A stretch of 64,000 nt of DNA from Carettochelys insculpta (GCF_033958435.1 NC_134158.1:5971837-6035836); one strand, 5' to 3'. Positions 44,001 to 54,590 are shown, counted from the stretch's first letter. The notes: generated by a model not told the origin, from the letters alone. Numbers and translations are program-made.

Positions 44001-47000
44001 GCAACCACCTATGCCCGACTTTCACACAAGCACTTTTGTTTATTATCCGGCCCAGTGTAAATAATAGTTACTGGGGGGAGAAACCACAGTGCATCTCTCT
44101 CTGCTGTTGATAAGGAGGCAGAACTTATGAGTGTTCTCTGTGTAATCTTTTACACAGATTACACAGAGCAAGATGGATTTACTTGGGGTTTTGGTCCCTT
44201 TGGAGGTTGGTTTCCTGGGAGTGGAGCCCTTAGAGCTGAGCCCTTCCGGAGCAAAACTGGTTCAGTGTCTGTGCAGCTCTGCAGAAAGGGGGTAACCCCA
44301 ACTCTGTGCCTTTGCTGGGGGAGACCAGAGATTCTGGTCCAGCAGGACAGGGTGATGGGGTGGCCTGAAGGGCAGGAAGGCAGGTGTCAGTGGCTTCATC
44401 AGCGCACCAGGGGACAACCCCAAGATGACTTCTTGAGTGCCGCCTGGGGGATAATCAGCTAAACATCAGATCCTTGTGGGGTGCTGTGGCCACACCGGCT
44501 AGTAAGATCTTTGGAGTTATAAACAATGGCATCTGGAGGAGGAGCAGAGAGATTATGTTACTCGACCTCTGGCACTGGCGTAACTGCGTCTGGAACAATC
44601 CTGTGCCCAATTTTGGTGCCCACAATTTCAGGAGAGAGTTGATCATTTGGAGAGGAGTCAGAGAAGAGCCACGAGAGTGATTAAAAGATTAGCAAGCCGG
44701 CCTTACAATGAGAGACGCAAAGAGCTCGGGCTGTTTAACACAGAGAGCATGAGGGGGCGTCTCAGGAAGTGTCTATAAATACCCACAGGAACCCAGGACT
44801 GAATAAAGTGCGTCAGTCTAGCAGAGAAAGGTCTGACATGGCCAATGGCTGGAAGCAGAACCAGGCACATTCAGGCTGGAAATAAGAGGCACATTTTTAA
44901 TGGTGAGAGTAATTAGTCGTGGGAACTCTTTACCCAGGGTCCTGGGAGGGGGGGTTCTCTCCATCCCTCACAAGTTTTTTATCACCCCTGGATACGTTCC
45001 TTGTAATCTCTGCTCTGGGAAGCGTTCTGGGGACACTCTGCGGCTGTGTGATCCAGGAAGTCAGAGACGATGAACAGAACGGTCCCTTCCGGCCTTGCGT
45101 CTCGCAGCAGCTTGTAGTTCAATTGCGGTTGAAAGGGGCTGGTAGCTTTGTTCTTGCCCCTGTAGCACAGACGCTTGTCAATCACCAGGTGTTGTTTCCA
45201 GACGCCATCATTCTGAAACGGGGAACGGTCCTGATCTGAAGACCGAAAGCCGTTTAGAAAGGGGTTGGAAATCAGACGGAGGACGGGAGGCGGAAGGAAG
45301 TGGACGGGCTTCTGTCTCAGAGAGGCAAGAGCCTGGGGGAGGGCCATGATGCCAGTCTCCCACTCTCAGACAGGATACGAGGCAGAGGATGTTGACCAGC
45401 TGCTCTCAGTGGCTGCTGCAGGCGGGATGAAGCGTAACCACTTTACTCTGCCGCCCAGGGGATTTCGCGTTCGACTGGAGAAGCTTTCTGGCGCCAGTCA
45501 GGGCAGCTGAGCTCTGAAGCAGGTTAGCTGCGGAGGTTGTGCCATGTCAGTCACTGGCGGTTTCGAAGAAGAGCGAACGCCTGGCACAGCGGCGCTGACC
45601 GGCACCGTGGGCCCCAGAGCTACGTGCGGGGGCCTGGCTCCACGCCCCGGGAGGAACCGGGGCCCAGGGCAGAAGGGGCACGGCCTAGGGCACTCGGCCC
45701 CAAGTACCGCCCGGACCTCAGCACTGCCCGCCCCAGCCACGTGAAACAGTGCTGTTGTGGCAAGTCAAAGGGGCCAAACGGCAACGTCCCCTTTGCCCCT
45801 GCCCCGTTGGCAGGTCTGCCTGTCCGGGAGGGTGCAGGGTAAACTGGGTCCTGCCTCAGCACTGGGCAAGGGAGAGGGAAGGCGCATTCACCAGGTACCT
45901 TCCAGCCCCACGTTGGCGCAAGAGCGCAGAAGCCCTCACAAAGCTCTGGGGCGGGGGCTGGAGACCCCGCCACACCCCGAGACCCCACCCCAAGCATGCA
46001 CATTGACAATACGCACAACAGCTAACTGTCACGGCTCAGAACAGTGCAGCGAAACAGAGAACCTGAGGAACAACCAACACACACGGTGGGGAATAAATAA
46101 AAGAGGAGAAAGTTTCTGCTTAAAAATGTGGAACATGTGAAATACCCAGAACACGTCCCTATTTTCATTCCAATTCCCGTTTTCAAGCAAGTGGCCAAAA
46201 TGTCACCTCCCTCACCTTTACAAACGAGCCAGGCAGCTCCGCCATCGCCCCCGCCAGCCTACACAGCCCAGGAGGAGCAGGGGAGGGTATGTGCCTCGGT
46301 CAGGGTTCACCTGTAAGCTGAGCACTTGGGCAGCTGCCCAGTAGGATTCAGCTGCCGCTCAGCTAACCAGCCGAATGCCCACAGCGAGGTCTGTTTCTAC
46401 CAGTGCCGCACATCTGCACGTACCTCGGTGCGCATCACAAACTTTAATGCACACATGGATGGAAAACATGAGAAGGAACCTAGGCCCCAATCCTGTAACA
46501 AGCTCCACACAGGCACAGAACTCTGCCCGCAGGGTGTTTGGGGCGGGATTTTTCTTTGAAACCGGATCCTGCTCGTGTCTCACCAGACATTGGCTCTTCC
46601 AGGTGCCCGGTGGCAGCGGACAGCGCTGTGGGTCGGCTGGATTGGGAACGTTGTCCTGGTGATTGCTGTGATAGTGCTGGGGATTTGGGGTGAGTAGCTG
46701 ACGGCGCCATCAGTGATTTGTGCGGGTCTGTCAGTGACTGGCATGGATTGTCCTGTCCCTCCAGAATCCCTTGGCGCCCTCCCACTAGCTGATGAATATC
46801 TTTGATGCTTCTGGTTGCACCTTCCCCTCGCTTCCCGATGAAGAGAAACAGCCAGCAATGTTCCCATCTCCACAGGGGTGGGGTGGGGAGGGAGCATCAG
46901 CCCCTCTGACCTCTTAAATGGAGCCTGAGGGGTGGGAGGCTCAGGGTGGGGCAGTCCCGGCAGGGGGGAAGTGCCCCCAGCCAGCCCCTTTCACCTGCCT

Positions 47001-50000
47001 GCTAATTCTGTCTCTGTGTGGCGTTATGAAAAGCAATCCCATCCCAGGCACAGCCCATTTTCCAGGCACAACCAAACCCGGACCTTGCGTTCAGTTATGA
47101 GAGATATAGTAAACGTGCCAGCTCACCCACACTCCTCATTGTGAACCCGAAGCGGGTAGCAGGAGACATAGGAAGAGAAAGAGAAGAAGACACAGAAAAA
47201 GAAAAGAAAAGAAAAGAAAGGCAAGCCCAGCCAGTACCTGTTACGTATGTGCTGCAAAAGGGAAAGTTAAAACACGCGATTTGACAAGGGAAGGAAAATG
47301 GGTTTTTTGTTTGCTGGTTTCAATTAAACTGAGAGGGTTAAAAGCAGCATTTTTCTTTAACTTAATAAAGTTTCACACGTAGGTGCTGACTTCCCCGCTA
47401 GCTGGTGGGCGCAGGTGGGGTGGCTTTTCTCCCCACTCCACTCCTGGCCCTGCTCCCGGTTCACCCCTTCGCCCAAATCCCAGCCCCACTCTGCCTCTTC
47501 CCGCCCCTAGTCCATTCCACCCGACTCCACTCAGGCCCTTCCCCAAGCCCCTGTCTTTTCCTGCCTCCTCCCTGAAGTAGGTCCCAGCCCTGGTTCGCCT
47601 CCTCCCTCACAAAACTTCCCCAATGCTGCAAAACAGCTGTTTGCAGTGCTACAGAGACCCTGGGAGAAAGGGGAGGAGTTGGGAGGAAGGGACACCAGCA
47701 GGGAGAGGCACTGGGGAGCTTGGCTGCCACTGGCTACGTCTACATGTGAAGCCTACTTCGAAGTAGCCTATTTCGACGCGGAGACATCGAAATAGGCTAT
47801 TTCAATGAATAACGTCTACACGTCCTCCAGGGCTGGCAACGTCGATGTTCAACATCGACGTTGCGCAGCACCACATCGAAATAGGCGCTGCGAGGGAACG
47901 TCTACACGCCAAAGTAGCACACATCGAAATAAGGGTGCCAGGCACAGCTGCAGACAGGGTCACAGGGCGGACTCAACAGCCAGCTGCTCCCTTAAAGGGC
48001 CCCTCCCAGACACACTTGCACCAAACAGCACAAGATACACAGAGCCAACAACGAGTTGCAGACCCTGTGCCTGCAGCATGGATCCCCAGCTGCAGCAGCA
48101 GCAGCCAGAAGCCCTGGGCTAAGGGCTGCTGCACACGGTGACCATAGAGCCCTGCACGGGCTGGAGAGAGAGCGTCTCTCAACCCCTTAGCTGACGGCCG
48201 TCATGGAGGACCCCACAATTTCGATGTTGCGGGACACGCAATGACTACACGGTCCCTACTTCGACGTTGAACGTCGACGTAGGGCACTATTCCCATCCCC
48301 TCATGGGGTTAGCAGCTTCGACGTCTCGCCGCCTAACGTCGATGTTAACATCGAAATAGCACCCGACGCGTGTAGCCGTGACAGGCGCTATTTCGAAGTT
48401 AGTGCCGCTACTTCGAAGTAGCGTGCACGTGTAGACACAGCTACTGTGTGTCAATTTTAGCCTGTGGGTGCTCCAGCCCTGCAGCGCCTGCGTGGTCGGC
48501 AGCTGTGGTTTCAGGCCTGTATTAGGTCAATGTTCAGTTGCAAACTTTCCAAAGACCAATCCCCAGGTTTCGTTCAGAGCTGCGAACATTCCAGAGTTAC
48601 TGACGTCCTCTGTTCCCAAGGGTCTCCGACCTGTGGGTAAAACCTTCCCCTCTCCGGCTGAGTCATTACAGGGCATGTTGGGAGACCTGTGCCCACGGTG
48701 CATCATGGAAGATGCAGTCCAGCCATGGAGCCCAGCTCCTAAGGCAGACATGAGGCACTGAACAATTCCTATGAGGCGTTGCAGTAGCCTGGGCAGATGA
48801 GTTTCAATATTGAACCAACTAGACAAGAAATACGTCACAACTTCCAAACCACATTTATTTCTGCACTTTCCTTCTACAACACATTTCGGACACGTCTCAC
48901 TTTTTGTGCCAATTTTGGGACATAAACAAATGTGGAGATACTGGGAATTTTCTCTCATAGATTTTTTCCCTACTCTGTCTAATACGCGCGCACATGGAGA
49001 GAGACACACACCAATGGCCGCATAGTGAGAGAACCAGATCTCTGAAGACACCAGGATTCTGCTCCGACGTGTGCTGGGTGACCGCGCCTAAATCACTTTG
49101 TTTCTATCCCCCCTTCTCAGCAGGGTTTCCCTTGTCTACTTTGGGAAAGATTCCCAGAAGCGACGCCCCTGAGGGATTGAGGCACATCATGTTGACACTG
49201 ATGTTAAATATCCCCATGCTGTAAGCATCTACCTCTTGGGACCACAGTATGTCTCTGTCTGTGTGATGATGGGCAAGTCACTCATTTGCTCTGGGCCTCA
49301 GTTTCCCCATTTGCAATCTGGGGATCATGCCCCTGTGTCTACACAGAGTATAAATTCTTAGGGGAGGGGCTGTCTCTCGCTGTGTGTCTGGGCAGCTCCC
49401 AGCACACGGGGGCCCTCAGCTCAGCTAGGGCAATAGACATAGGAATAATCAAAGGCTGTTCCAAGGCCCACGGCCTACTGCCTCTTTGCAGCCTAGAATC
49501 ACAGAATCACAGGGCTGGAAGGGACCTCAGGAGGTCAGCTAGTCCAGCCCCCTGCTTCAAGCAGGATCAACCCCCACTAAGTCATCCCAGCCAGGACCTT
49601 GTCCAGCCGGGACTTAAAAACCTCAAGGGATGGAGAATCCACCACCTCTCCAGGCAACGCATTCCAGTGCTTCACCATCTGCCTGGTGAAGAAGTTTTTC
49701 CTAATATCTAACCTACACCTTTCCCTCTTCAACTTCTGACCATTACTCCTTGTTCTGCCATCTGACACCACTGAGAACAGTTTCTCACCCTCCTTTTTAG
49801 AGCTCCCCTTCAGGAAGAGTTGTGCTGTACATCTGTGCTGGGCTGTACAGAACCAGTTGGGCTCTGGGTAGAAGATGACAATTGCTGCTCTATCCCTGTT
49901 CATAATCTTGTTTGCTTGGGCGGTAGGGGAGATGCTGCTGGTTTCTCTTTGTAGTACTCCAGAGGAAGTGAAATGAGAACAGGAGCTGGTTTGACATTAG

Positions 50001-53000
50001 ACTGGGCAGTGAGCAGTTGAATCAACTACAAAGGTCATTTATGTCAATGGAAAGTTTTATTAACATTGCACTAGTAGCTAGACACCCACCTGAGCTGAAG
50101 GCTGGTGGGAGTTGCCCAGACACACAGCGAGAGACAGTCCCTGCCCCAGCTGAGATCAGGGCCCCGTTGTGCCGGGTGCTGCCCAGACACACAGCGAGAG
50201 ACAGTCCCTGCCCCAGCTGAGCTCAGGGCCCCGTTGGGCCGGGCGCTGCACAGACACACAGCGAGAGACAGTCCCTGCCCCAGCTGAGCTCAGGGCCCCG
50301 TTGGGCCGGGCGCTGCACAGACACACAGCGAGAGACAGTCCCTGCCCCAGCTGAGCTCAGGGCCCCGTTGTGCCGGGTGCTGCACAGACACACAGCGAGA
50401 GACAGTCCCTGCCCCAGCTGAGATCAGGGCCCCGTCGGGCCGGGTGCTGCACAGACACACAGCGAGAGACAGTCCCTGCCCCAGCTGAGCTCAGGGCCCC
50501 GTTGGGCCGGGTGCTGCACAGACACACAGCGAGAGACAGTCCCTGCCCCAGCTGAGATCAGGGCCCTGTTGTGCCGGGCGCTGCACAGACACACAGCGAG
50601 AGACAGTCCCTGCCCCAGCTGAGATCAGGGCCCTGTTGTGCCGGGTGCTGCACAGATACACAGCGAGAGACAGTCCCTGCCCCAGCTGAGCTCAGGGCCC
50701 CGTTGTGCTGGGTGCTGCACAGACACACAGCGAGAGACAGTCCCTGCCCCAGCTGAGATCAGGGCCCCGTCGGGCCGGGTGCTGCACAGACACACAGCGA
50801 GAGACAGTCCCTGCCCCAGCTGAGATCAGGGCCCTGTCGGGCCGGGCGCTGCACAGACACACAGCGAGAGACAGTCCCTGCCCCAGCTGAGATCAGGGCC
50901 CTGTTGTGCTGGGCGCTGCACAGACACACAGCAAGAGACAGTCCCTGCCCCAGCTAAGCTCAGGGCCCCGTTGGGCCGGGCGCTGCACAGACACACAGCG
51001 AGAGACAGTCCCTGCCCCAGCTGAGATCAGGGCCCCGTTGGGCTGGGCGCTGCACAGACACACAGCAAGTGTAAACAAGAATTGTTAGAGAATTCGAGGT
51101 GATGCTAAATGTATGTATTTACTTGTCTTGTTAGTCATTAGCCATGTTAAGAGACAGTGATCGGAGATGTGGAGGAGATAACAGTTAGATGAATCTTGGG
51201 AGAAATGATGTCACCGTCTCTTTAAAGGTTGTGATTAAGATGAGGTTAAGGGCTATTTAGAAACGCTGGATAAGCACATGTCCATGGGACGGGATCTAAT
51301 GCTTCCAAAGATGCTGAGGGAGTTGGCTGATGTGATCGCAGAGCCATTGGCCAGAAACTTTGAAAACTCAGAGAGATCAGAGGAGTCCCGGATGATGGCA
51401 AAAAGGTGACTATAAGAGCCCATCATTTAAAAAGGGAGAGAATCCAAGGAACTACAGACGGGTCAACCTCACCTCTGTCTCCTGAAAAATCCAGGAGGGG
51501 ATCCTCAAGGAATCCATTCTGAAGCACTTGGAGGAGAGGAAGGTCATTGGGAAGAGTCAACGTGGACTGAGCAAGGGCAAGCCGTACCTCACCGCTCTGA
51601 TTGCTTTCTATGACGCCGTAACTGACTCAGTGGCTATGGGGAAAGCAGTGGACAACACATGACATATCTTGAGCTGAGCAATGCTTTTGGTGCAGTGGCC
51701 TGCGGTATCTTTGCCAGCAAGTTAAAGAAGCATGGACTGGAAGAATGGACTACAAGGTGGACAGAAAGCTGGCTAGATCATTGGGCCCAATGGGTGGTGA
51801 TCAACAGCTCCCTGTCTGGCTGGCAGCTGGTGTCAATCAGAGAGCTCTAGGGCTGGTCCTGAGGCGTTCTGATACAGCAGTGGGTAACTTAGATGAAAAA
51901 ATGGGCAAGTTTTGCAAAAAGGTCCAAGGGGTTTAGGCACCCTGCCCCTGATCTCCAATCCCACCCACTTTTTTACACCATAGTCCAGTGGGGCTGCTCT
52001 GAAGCTCATGGGAGCCAGAGGGGATGGGTTGAATGGGCGTTGGGCCAGGCCCTGTGTCTCTGCAGGTCTGTGGCAGTGCTTTTACCCAGCAACACCCATC
52101 ACACTGGCCAGCCATCCTCACATCCACCCACCCTGCTTTGCAGTTTACCACTTGGTGCCCAAGAAAGGAACAACCCCAGCAGCTCCTGGGAGCGACGGAG
52201 CCGGGAGCAGAGACATAGTGACACCCCCTGGGAGGGGAGACCCCAGCACAGCAACCTGCAGCGCCCGCCTGGATCGTGTCCGATCCCAGCTGTGTCCCCT
52301 GGCCCAGCCCGGCCCAGCAGGTAACCCCAGCTCGTGTGTCTCTGAGCCGCCCTCCCCTGGCACTGCCCGTGGGAACCCAGCTGCCGTCCCAGGCCGTGGG
52401 AATCCTGCAGGTGAATGACGCGCTGCCCCTGGCTGGGCCTGAGTGTGGGGCAGCGACATCTAGTGGCCATGCCCGGTACTGCTCAGGTGGGTACAAAACG
52501 TGGGGTTTAAAATACCCTAATCCTGGGGCAGGCACCAGAGCCCCTCTCCGCACCCTAGTAAATTTCCTCTCCCCACACCCTCCTTCCACCGCCTCTTCAG
52601 TGCTCCTACGCCCCTTCTAGGTCACTCTGGCAGAGTAACGCACACTGCCCCGAGACCCCCCCGCAACTGCACTGGGGGCGGAGCCCGGAACCCTCCTCCT
52701 CCCAGTGCCCCCATTCCGGGGGCAGAGTGGAGGTGTGGCGAGAGCGCAGTGCACTACGGGGCCCACAGGAGAGGAAAGCATCACACAGAGCAGCCCCAGG
52801 GCTGCTGTGAGGGACACGGAGAACCAGGCAGGGCTCAGCCCAGCCCCAGGTGTCAGGCAGCACAAAGGAGATCAGCCCCATTTTATCTCCATCCATGCCC
52901 CAGTGCCAGGAAGGGAACGGCCGGGAGCTCTCAGAGCATCACTGGTGCCTGTCTCTCTGCAGGGGGCTCCGGGTGCAAACTCTGCCCCACGGACTGGCGG

Positions 53001-54375
53001 CTGCACGGGGGCAAGTGCTACTGGGTCTCCGAGGACAGTAAAACGTGGAACGAGAGCCGCAGCGACTGCGCAGCGAGGGGCTCCCAGCTGCCGGTGATCC
53101 AGGAGCAGGAGGAGCTGGTAAAGGGGCCGGTAACACCCTGCTGGAGCTGCCCCTGCAGGGCTGGGCCCTGGTAGCAGAGTCCAGGGAAGGGGGCGGTGGG
53201 GACTCGTTAGCTACACTTTAGGGCTGGGAGTTTCACAGCTGTCTAGGGGATCTGAGAACTTGTTCCCATTAATTCTTAGTCATGGGGTGTCGAAAGCCTT
53301 TGGCAGCTTCGACAATCCCAGCCTCAGGCATTACACTCGGGACTGGGGCGCACACAGGTATTGCGAATCTGCCAGTGGAACTCCCGCCCGCCCTTTCTGG
53401 GGTGTGCCCAGCACAGCCCAGCGAGACACAGGGACTGGGTGTCTGAGCCGGCGAAAGGCGGAGCTGGGGTGGTGGGGGTGGGCGGCAGCAGTGGGATACC
53501 GAGAGATGCTGGCGGGGTGTGAGGAGGGCTAGAATCAGCAGTCCTGGTGCTGAAGCGGTTCACGCTATGGACATGCAAGACAAGAGGCTGAGAGCCGGTT
53601 CTGGCCCCCAGCTGCCTGTCCCACCCTCCCTGCAGGAGTCCCTCCAGAACCTGACACAAGACCCAGCTCAGCTCTGGGTGGGACTGTCCCGCCCCTCCCC
53701 GGGGGAGGCCTGGACCTGGCTGGACGGCTCCCGACTGGATCAGAGCCCGTGAGTGCTTCTTGAGTCAACCACTCTGTGGGCAGAGGGGCTGGGGCAGGGG
53801 AGGGAAGAGGAGGAGGAGGTTCAGTATGGAATGACTATGAGATTGTGCATTGCTGGGGTGTGCAGGGAGAGGCGCAAGGGGGCCGGAGCAGAGCCCTGGG
53901 GATCCCCCCGGAGAGTGGGGCGGGAGGGGCAGACATGGACCAGTTAGAGGCTGGAGGGGACCAGGAGGGGCAGTGTGAGCACAGCCTGGGGGGGAGGAGC
54001 CATGGAGCAGGCAGGAGAGGGACTGGGCCTACCACAGCAGGGAGGAGGAGGCTGGAGCAGGTCCCTGGGCTCTGGACAGGGAGAGGCCATTACAGACGCT
54101 GACCAGGCAGCGGCAGAGAGGGGGCAGCCCCAGGGCAGATCTGATGGAGGAGACGACAGGGCGTCCATAGATCCCACTAACAATAAAGCTGCCACCAAGT
54201 GAGCTCATGGAGCCCCAGGCCCTGCCATGGACTCTCTGCTTTGTCCTGCAGGCTCCCGGTGTCAGGCCGAGCCGAGGGGGACAACTGTGGTGCAATGAAG
54301 GGGAACCGGATTTGTGCAGGAAGCTGCAGTGCTGCATTTCAATGGATTTGCCAGCAAGAAGCCGTCCCACTCTGA
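40982..54375 (+). CDS. NKR-P1-like (KLRB1/B-NK-type) inhibitory C-type lectin-like receptor, 6 coding exons
   Basis: The exons are 40982-41066, 46603-46689, 52144-52320, 52963-53117, 53636-53748 and 54252-54375. Together they give 741 nt, or 246 residues, with phases 1-1-1-0-2 and no internal stop. Residues 5-10 (IVYVDL) form an ITIM (I/VxYxxL) followed by NLP, as at the N-terminus of NKR-P1 proteins. A membrane span at about 35-57 carries no charged residue, so DAP12/FcR-gamma pairing is unlikely. Residues 58-116 form a stalk encoded by its own exon. The lectin-like domain (about 121-242) has cysteines in LCPTDW, GKCYWV, SDCAAR, DNCGAM, GSCSAA and WICQQE, plus LWVGLSR; calcium ligands are absent. 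NKR-P1 receptors bind CLEC2-family ligands, and such a gene lies 16 kb upstream. The six-exon layout matches Klrb1 genes. Exact orthology cannot be settled here. Confidence 0.87.
41067..42295. other. NKR-P1-like intron 1, proximal part
   Basis: Unique sequence with no exon or repeat recognised. Confidence 0.45.
42296..43430 (-). mobile_element. Penelope-like element, 3' part with GIY-YIG region
   Basis: The tail at 42300-42430 (GTGTTAGTGTGTATCTTC...TTTTCGTGGGCAGAGACCCG) is followed on the minus strand by endonuclease-like (FTLATLAKRKKINGHKSDIQ) and linker/RT sequence (RPVLAYRQPANLTQILTSN). Frameshifted and truncated. It lies in intron 1, antisense. Confidence 0.75.
43431..44470 (+). mobile_element. 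Possible solitary LTR or LTR-like repeat
   Basis: The segment has an LTR-like layout: CATGCTTGTAGTATGAAG, then CTCCTGGGACTGGGATCCAT, a TATTTAAG TATA-like box at about 43741 and a downstream GC-rich leader. It resembles a dispersed reptile LTR by general appearance, but no partner LTR or coding region is present. Confidence 0.35.
44136..44168. repeat. Perfect 12-bp inverted repeat (hairpin)
   Basis: CTCTGTGTAATC (44136-44147), a 9-base loop, then GATTACACAGAG (44157-44168). The arms are perfectly complementary. Confidence 0.8.
44480..45115 (+). mobile_element. CR1/L3-like LINE 3' end, old copy
   Basis: GCAGAGAGATTATGTTACTC...CACGAGAGTGATTAAAAGAT...GAACGGTCCCTTCCGGCCTT corresponds to the end of the reverse transcriptase region and 3' UTR of CR1/L3 elements. 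It is more diverged than the other copies. Confidence 0.65.
45116..46602. other. NKR-P1-like intron 1, distal part
   Basis: Contains a moderately CpG-rich stretch (45560-45760) and short open frames. No exon is supported. Confidence 0.4.
46603..46689 (+). CDS. NKR-P1-like exon 2: transmembrane segment
   Basis: Acceptor TGGCTCTTCCAG/GTG, donor GGATTTGGG/GTGAGT, 87 nt, phase 1 in and out. It encodes ARWQR followed by an uncharged hydrophobic span (TALWVGWIGNVVLVIAVIVL). Confidence 0.87.
46690..47732. other. NKR-P1-like intron 2, proximal part
   Basis: Unique sequence with an AAAAG/GAAAA-type purine microsatellite at 47170-47221. Confidence 0.5.
47733..48441. mobile_element. Complex foldback MITE rich in TCGA/TTCGAA palindromes
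   Basis: The ends GCTACGTCTACATGTGAAGC and (complement of right end) GCTGTGTCTACACGTGCACG are inverted repeats. Internally, AACGTCGATGTTCAACATCG and CGACGTTGAACGTCGACG form further hairpins. The flanks CACTG (47728-47732) and TACTG (48442-48446) match at 4 of 5 bases. No transposase is encoded. Confidence 0.75.
48442..49261. other. NKR-P1-like intron 2, unassigned part
   Basis: No repeat recognised and no exon with compatible phase. Confidence 0.4.
49262..49475 (+). mobile_element. MIR-like SINE with 67-bp-type tail
   Basis: GGGCAAGTCACTCATTTGCT...CTCAGTTTCCCCATTTGC is the MIR core. The tail (GGGGCTGTCTCTCGCTGTGT...CAGCTCCCAGCACACGG) is the complement of the 67-bp minisatellite unit found 700 bp away. 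Confidence 0.65.
49496..49818 (-). mobile_element. CR1 LINE 3' end
   Basis: Tail at 49496 (complement of AATCACAGAATCACAGGGCT), then KLKRERCRLDIRKNFFTRQM-type minus-strand coding remnant, as in the copy at 39788. Confidence 0.92.
49819..50111. other. Unassigned spacer in intron 2
   Basis: Nothing recognised. Confidence 0.4.
50112..51067. repeat. 67-bp minisatellite, about 14 copies
   Basis: Unit GCGAGAGACAGTCCCTGCCC...CAGCTGAGCTCAGGGCCCCG...CTGCACAGACACACA. The copies are very similar. Repeated 60-residue open frames spaced exactly 67 bp apart reflect the array. Confidence 0.95.
51225..51930 (+). mobile_element. CR1/L3-type reverse transcriptase fragment, old
   Basis: The + strand reads as a decayed RT: GTTGGCTGATGTGATCGCAG (LADVIAEP-like), TATCTTGAGCTGAGCAATGC (YLDLSKAF-like region: TYLELSNAFGAV), then LKKHGLEEWTTRWTESWLDH. 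Neither end of the element is present. Confidence 0.7.
52144..52320 (+). CDS. NKR-P1-like exon 3: stalk, symmetrical cassette
   Basis: Acceptor CACCCTGCTTTGCAG/TTT, donor CCCAGCAG/GTAACC, 177 nt, phase 1 in and out, open throughout. It encodes residues 58-116: a low-complexity, proline/glycine-rich part, then ATCSARLDRVRSQLCPLAQ, whose two cysteines could support dimers as in known NKR-P1 stalks. Skipping it would keep the frame and give a 187-residue form. Confidence 0.75.
52963..53117 (+). CDS. NKR-P1-like exon 4: first part of lectin-like domain
   Basis: Acceptor TGTCTCTCTGCAG/GG, donor GAGCTG/GTAAAG. It encodes GCKLCPTDWRLHGGKCYWV and then SEDSKTWNESRSDCAARGSQ, up to EQEEL. NES is a potential N-glycosylation site. 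Confidence 0.93.
53118..53635. other. NKR-P1-like intron 4
   Basis: No repeat or additional exon seen. Confidence 0.5.
53636..53748 (+). CDS. NKR-P1-like exon 5: middle of lectin-like domain
   Basis: Acceptor CCTCCCTGCAG/GAG, donor CAGAGCCC/GTGAGT, phase 0 in and 2 out. It encodes ESLQNLTQDPAQLWVGLSRP and then GEAWTWLDGSRLDQS. NLT is a potential glycosylation site. Confidence 0.93.
53749..54251. other. NKR-P1-like intron 5 with polyadenylation hexamer
   Basis: AATAAA at 54182-54187, about 65 bp before the last exon. No other exon is seen. Confidence 0.5.
54252..54375 (+). CDS. NKR-P1-like exon 6: end of lectin-like domain and stop
   Basis: Acceptor TTTGTCCTGCAG/G completes the proline codon. 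The exon encodes EGDNCGAMKGNRICAGSC and AAFQWICQQEAVPL, with TGA at 54373-54375. No AATAAA follows before the minisatellite at 54.8 kb. Confidence 0.93.
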
Positions 54376-54424
54376 GCAGGGCCTGGAGAAGCCCTCAGAG
54401 CGCGGCTCTATTGTCCTCATGCCA

Positions 54425-54590
54425 CAATCCCCTGGTGACGTCTGGGGAAACTGAGCCACAGATACGGACGTTCCCAAATCGCACTGAGAACTAACGGCAA
54501 AGTGAGAAATGGAACCCAGGAGTCCTGGCTCCCAGCCCTTCCCCCTCTCCCAGAGCTGGAACTAGACTCCAGGACTCCTGGCTCCCGATC
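54425..54590 (-). mobile_element. MIR-like SINE in the 3' flank/UTR of the NKR-P1-like gene
   Basis: TCTGGGGAAACTGAGCCACA...GGAACCCAGGAGTCCTGGCT is the complement of a MIR-like core and tail. It starts about 50 bp after the stop codon, so it is probably transcribed in the 3' UTR. Confidence 0.6.

Noticed and set aside
45265..45510. 81-codon open frame in intron 1 of the NKR-P1-like gene
   Set aside because: No domain, no suitable splice phase and no start support beyond chance.
50017..51088. Regularly spaced repeats that could suggest a CRISPR-like or repeat-protein locus
   Set aside because: Units are contiguous with no unique spacers, the host is a vertebrate, and the open frames repeat every 67 bp as a by-product.
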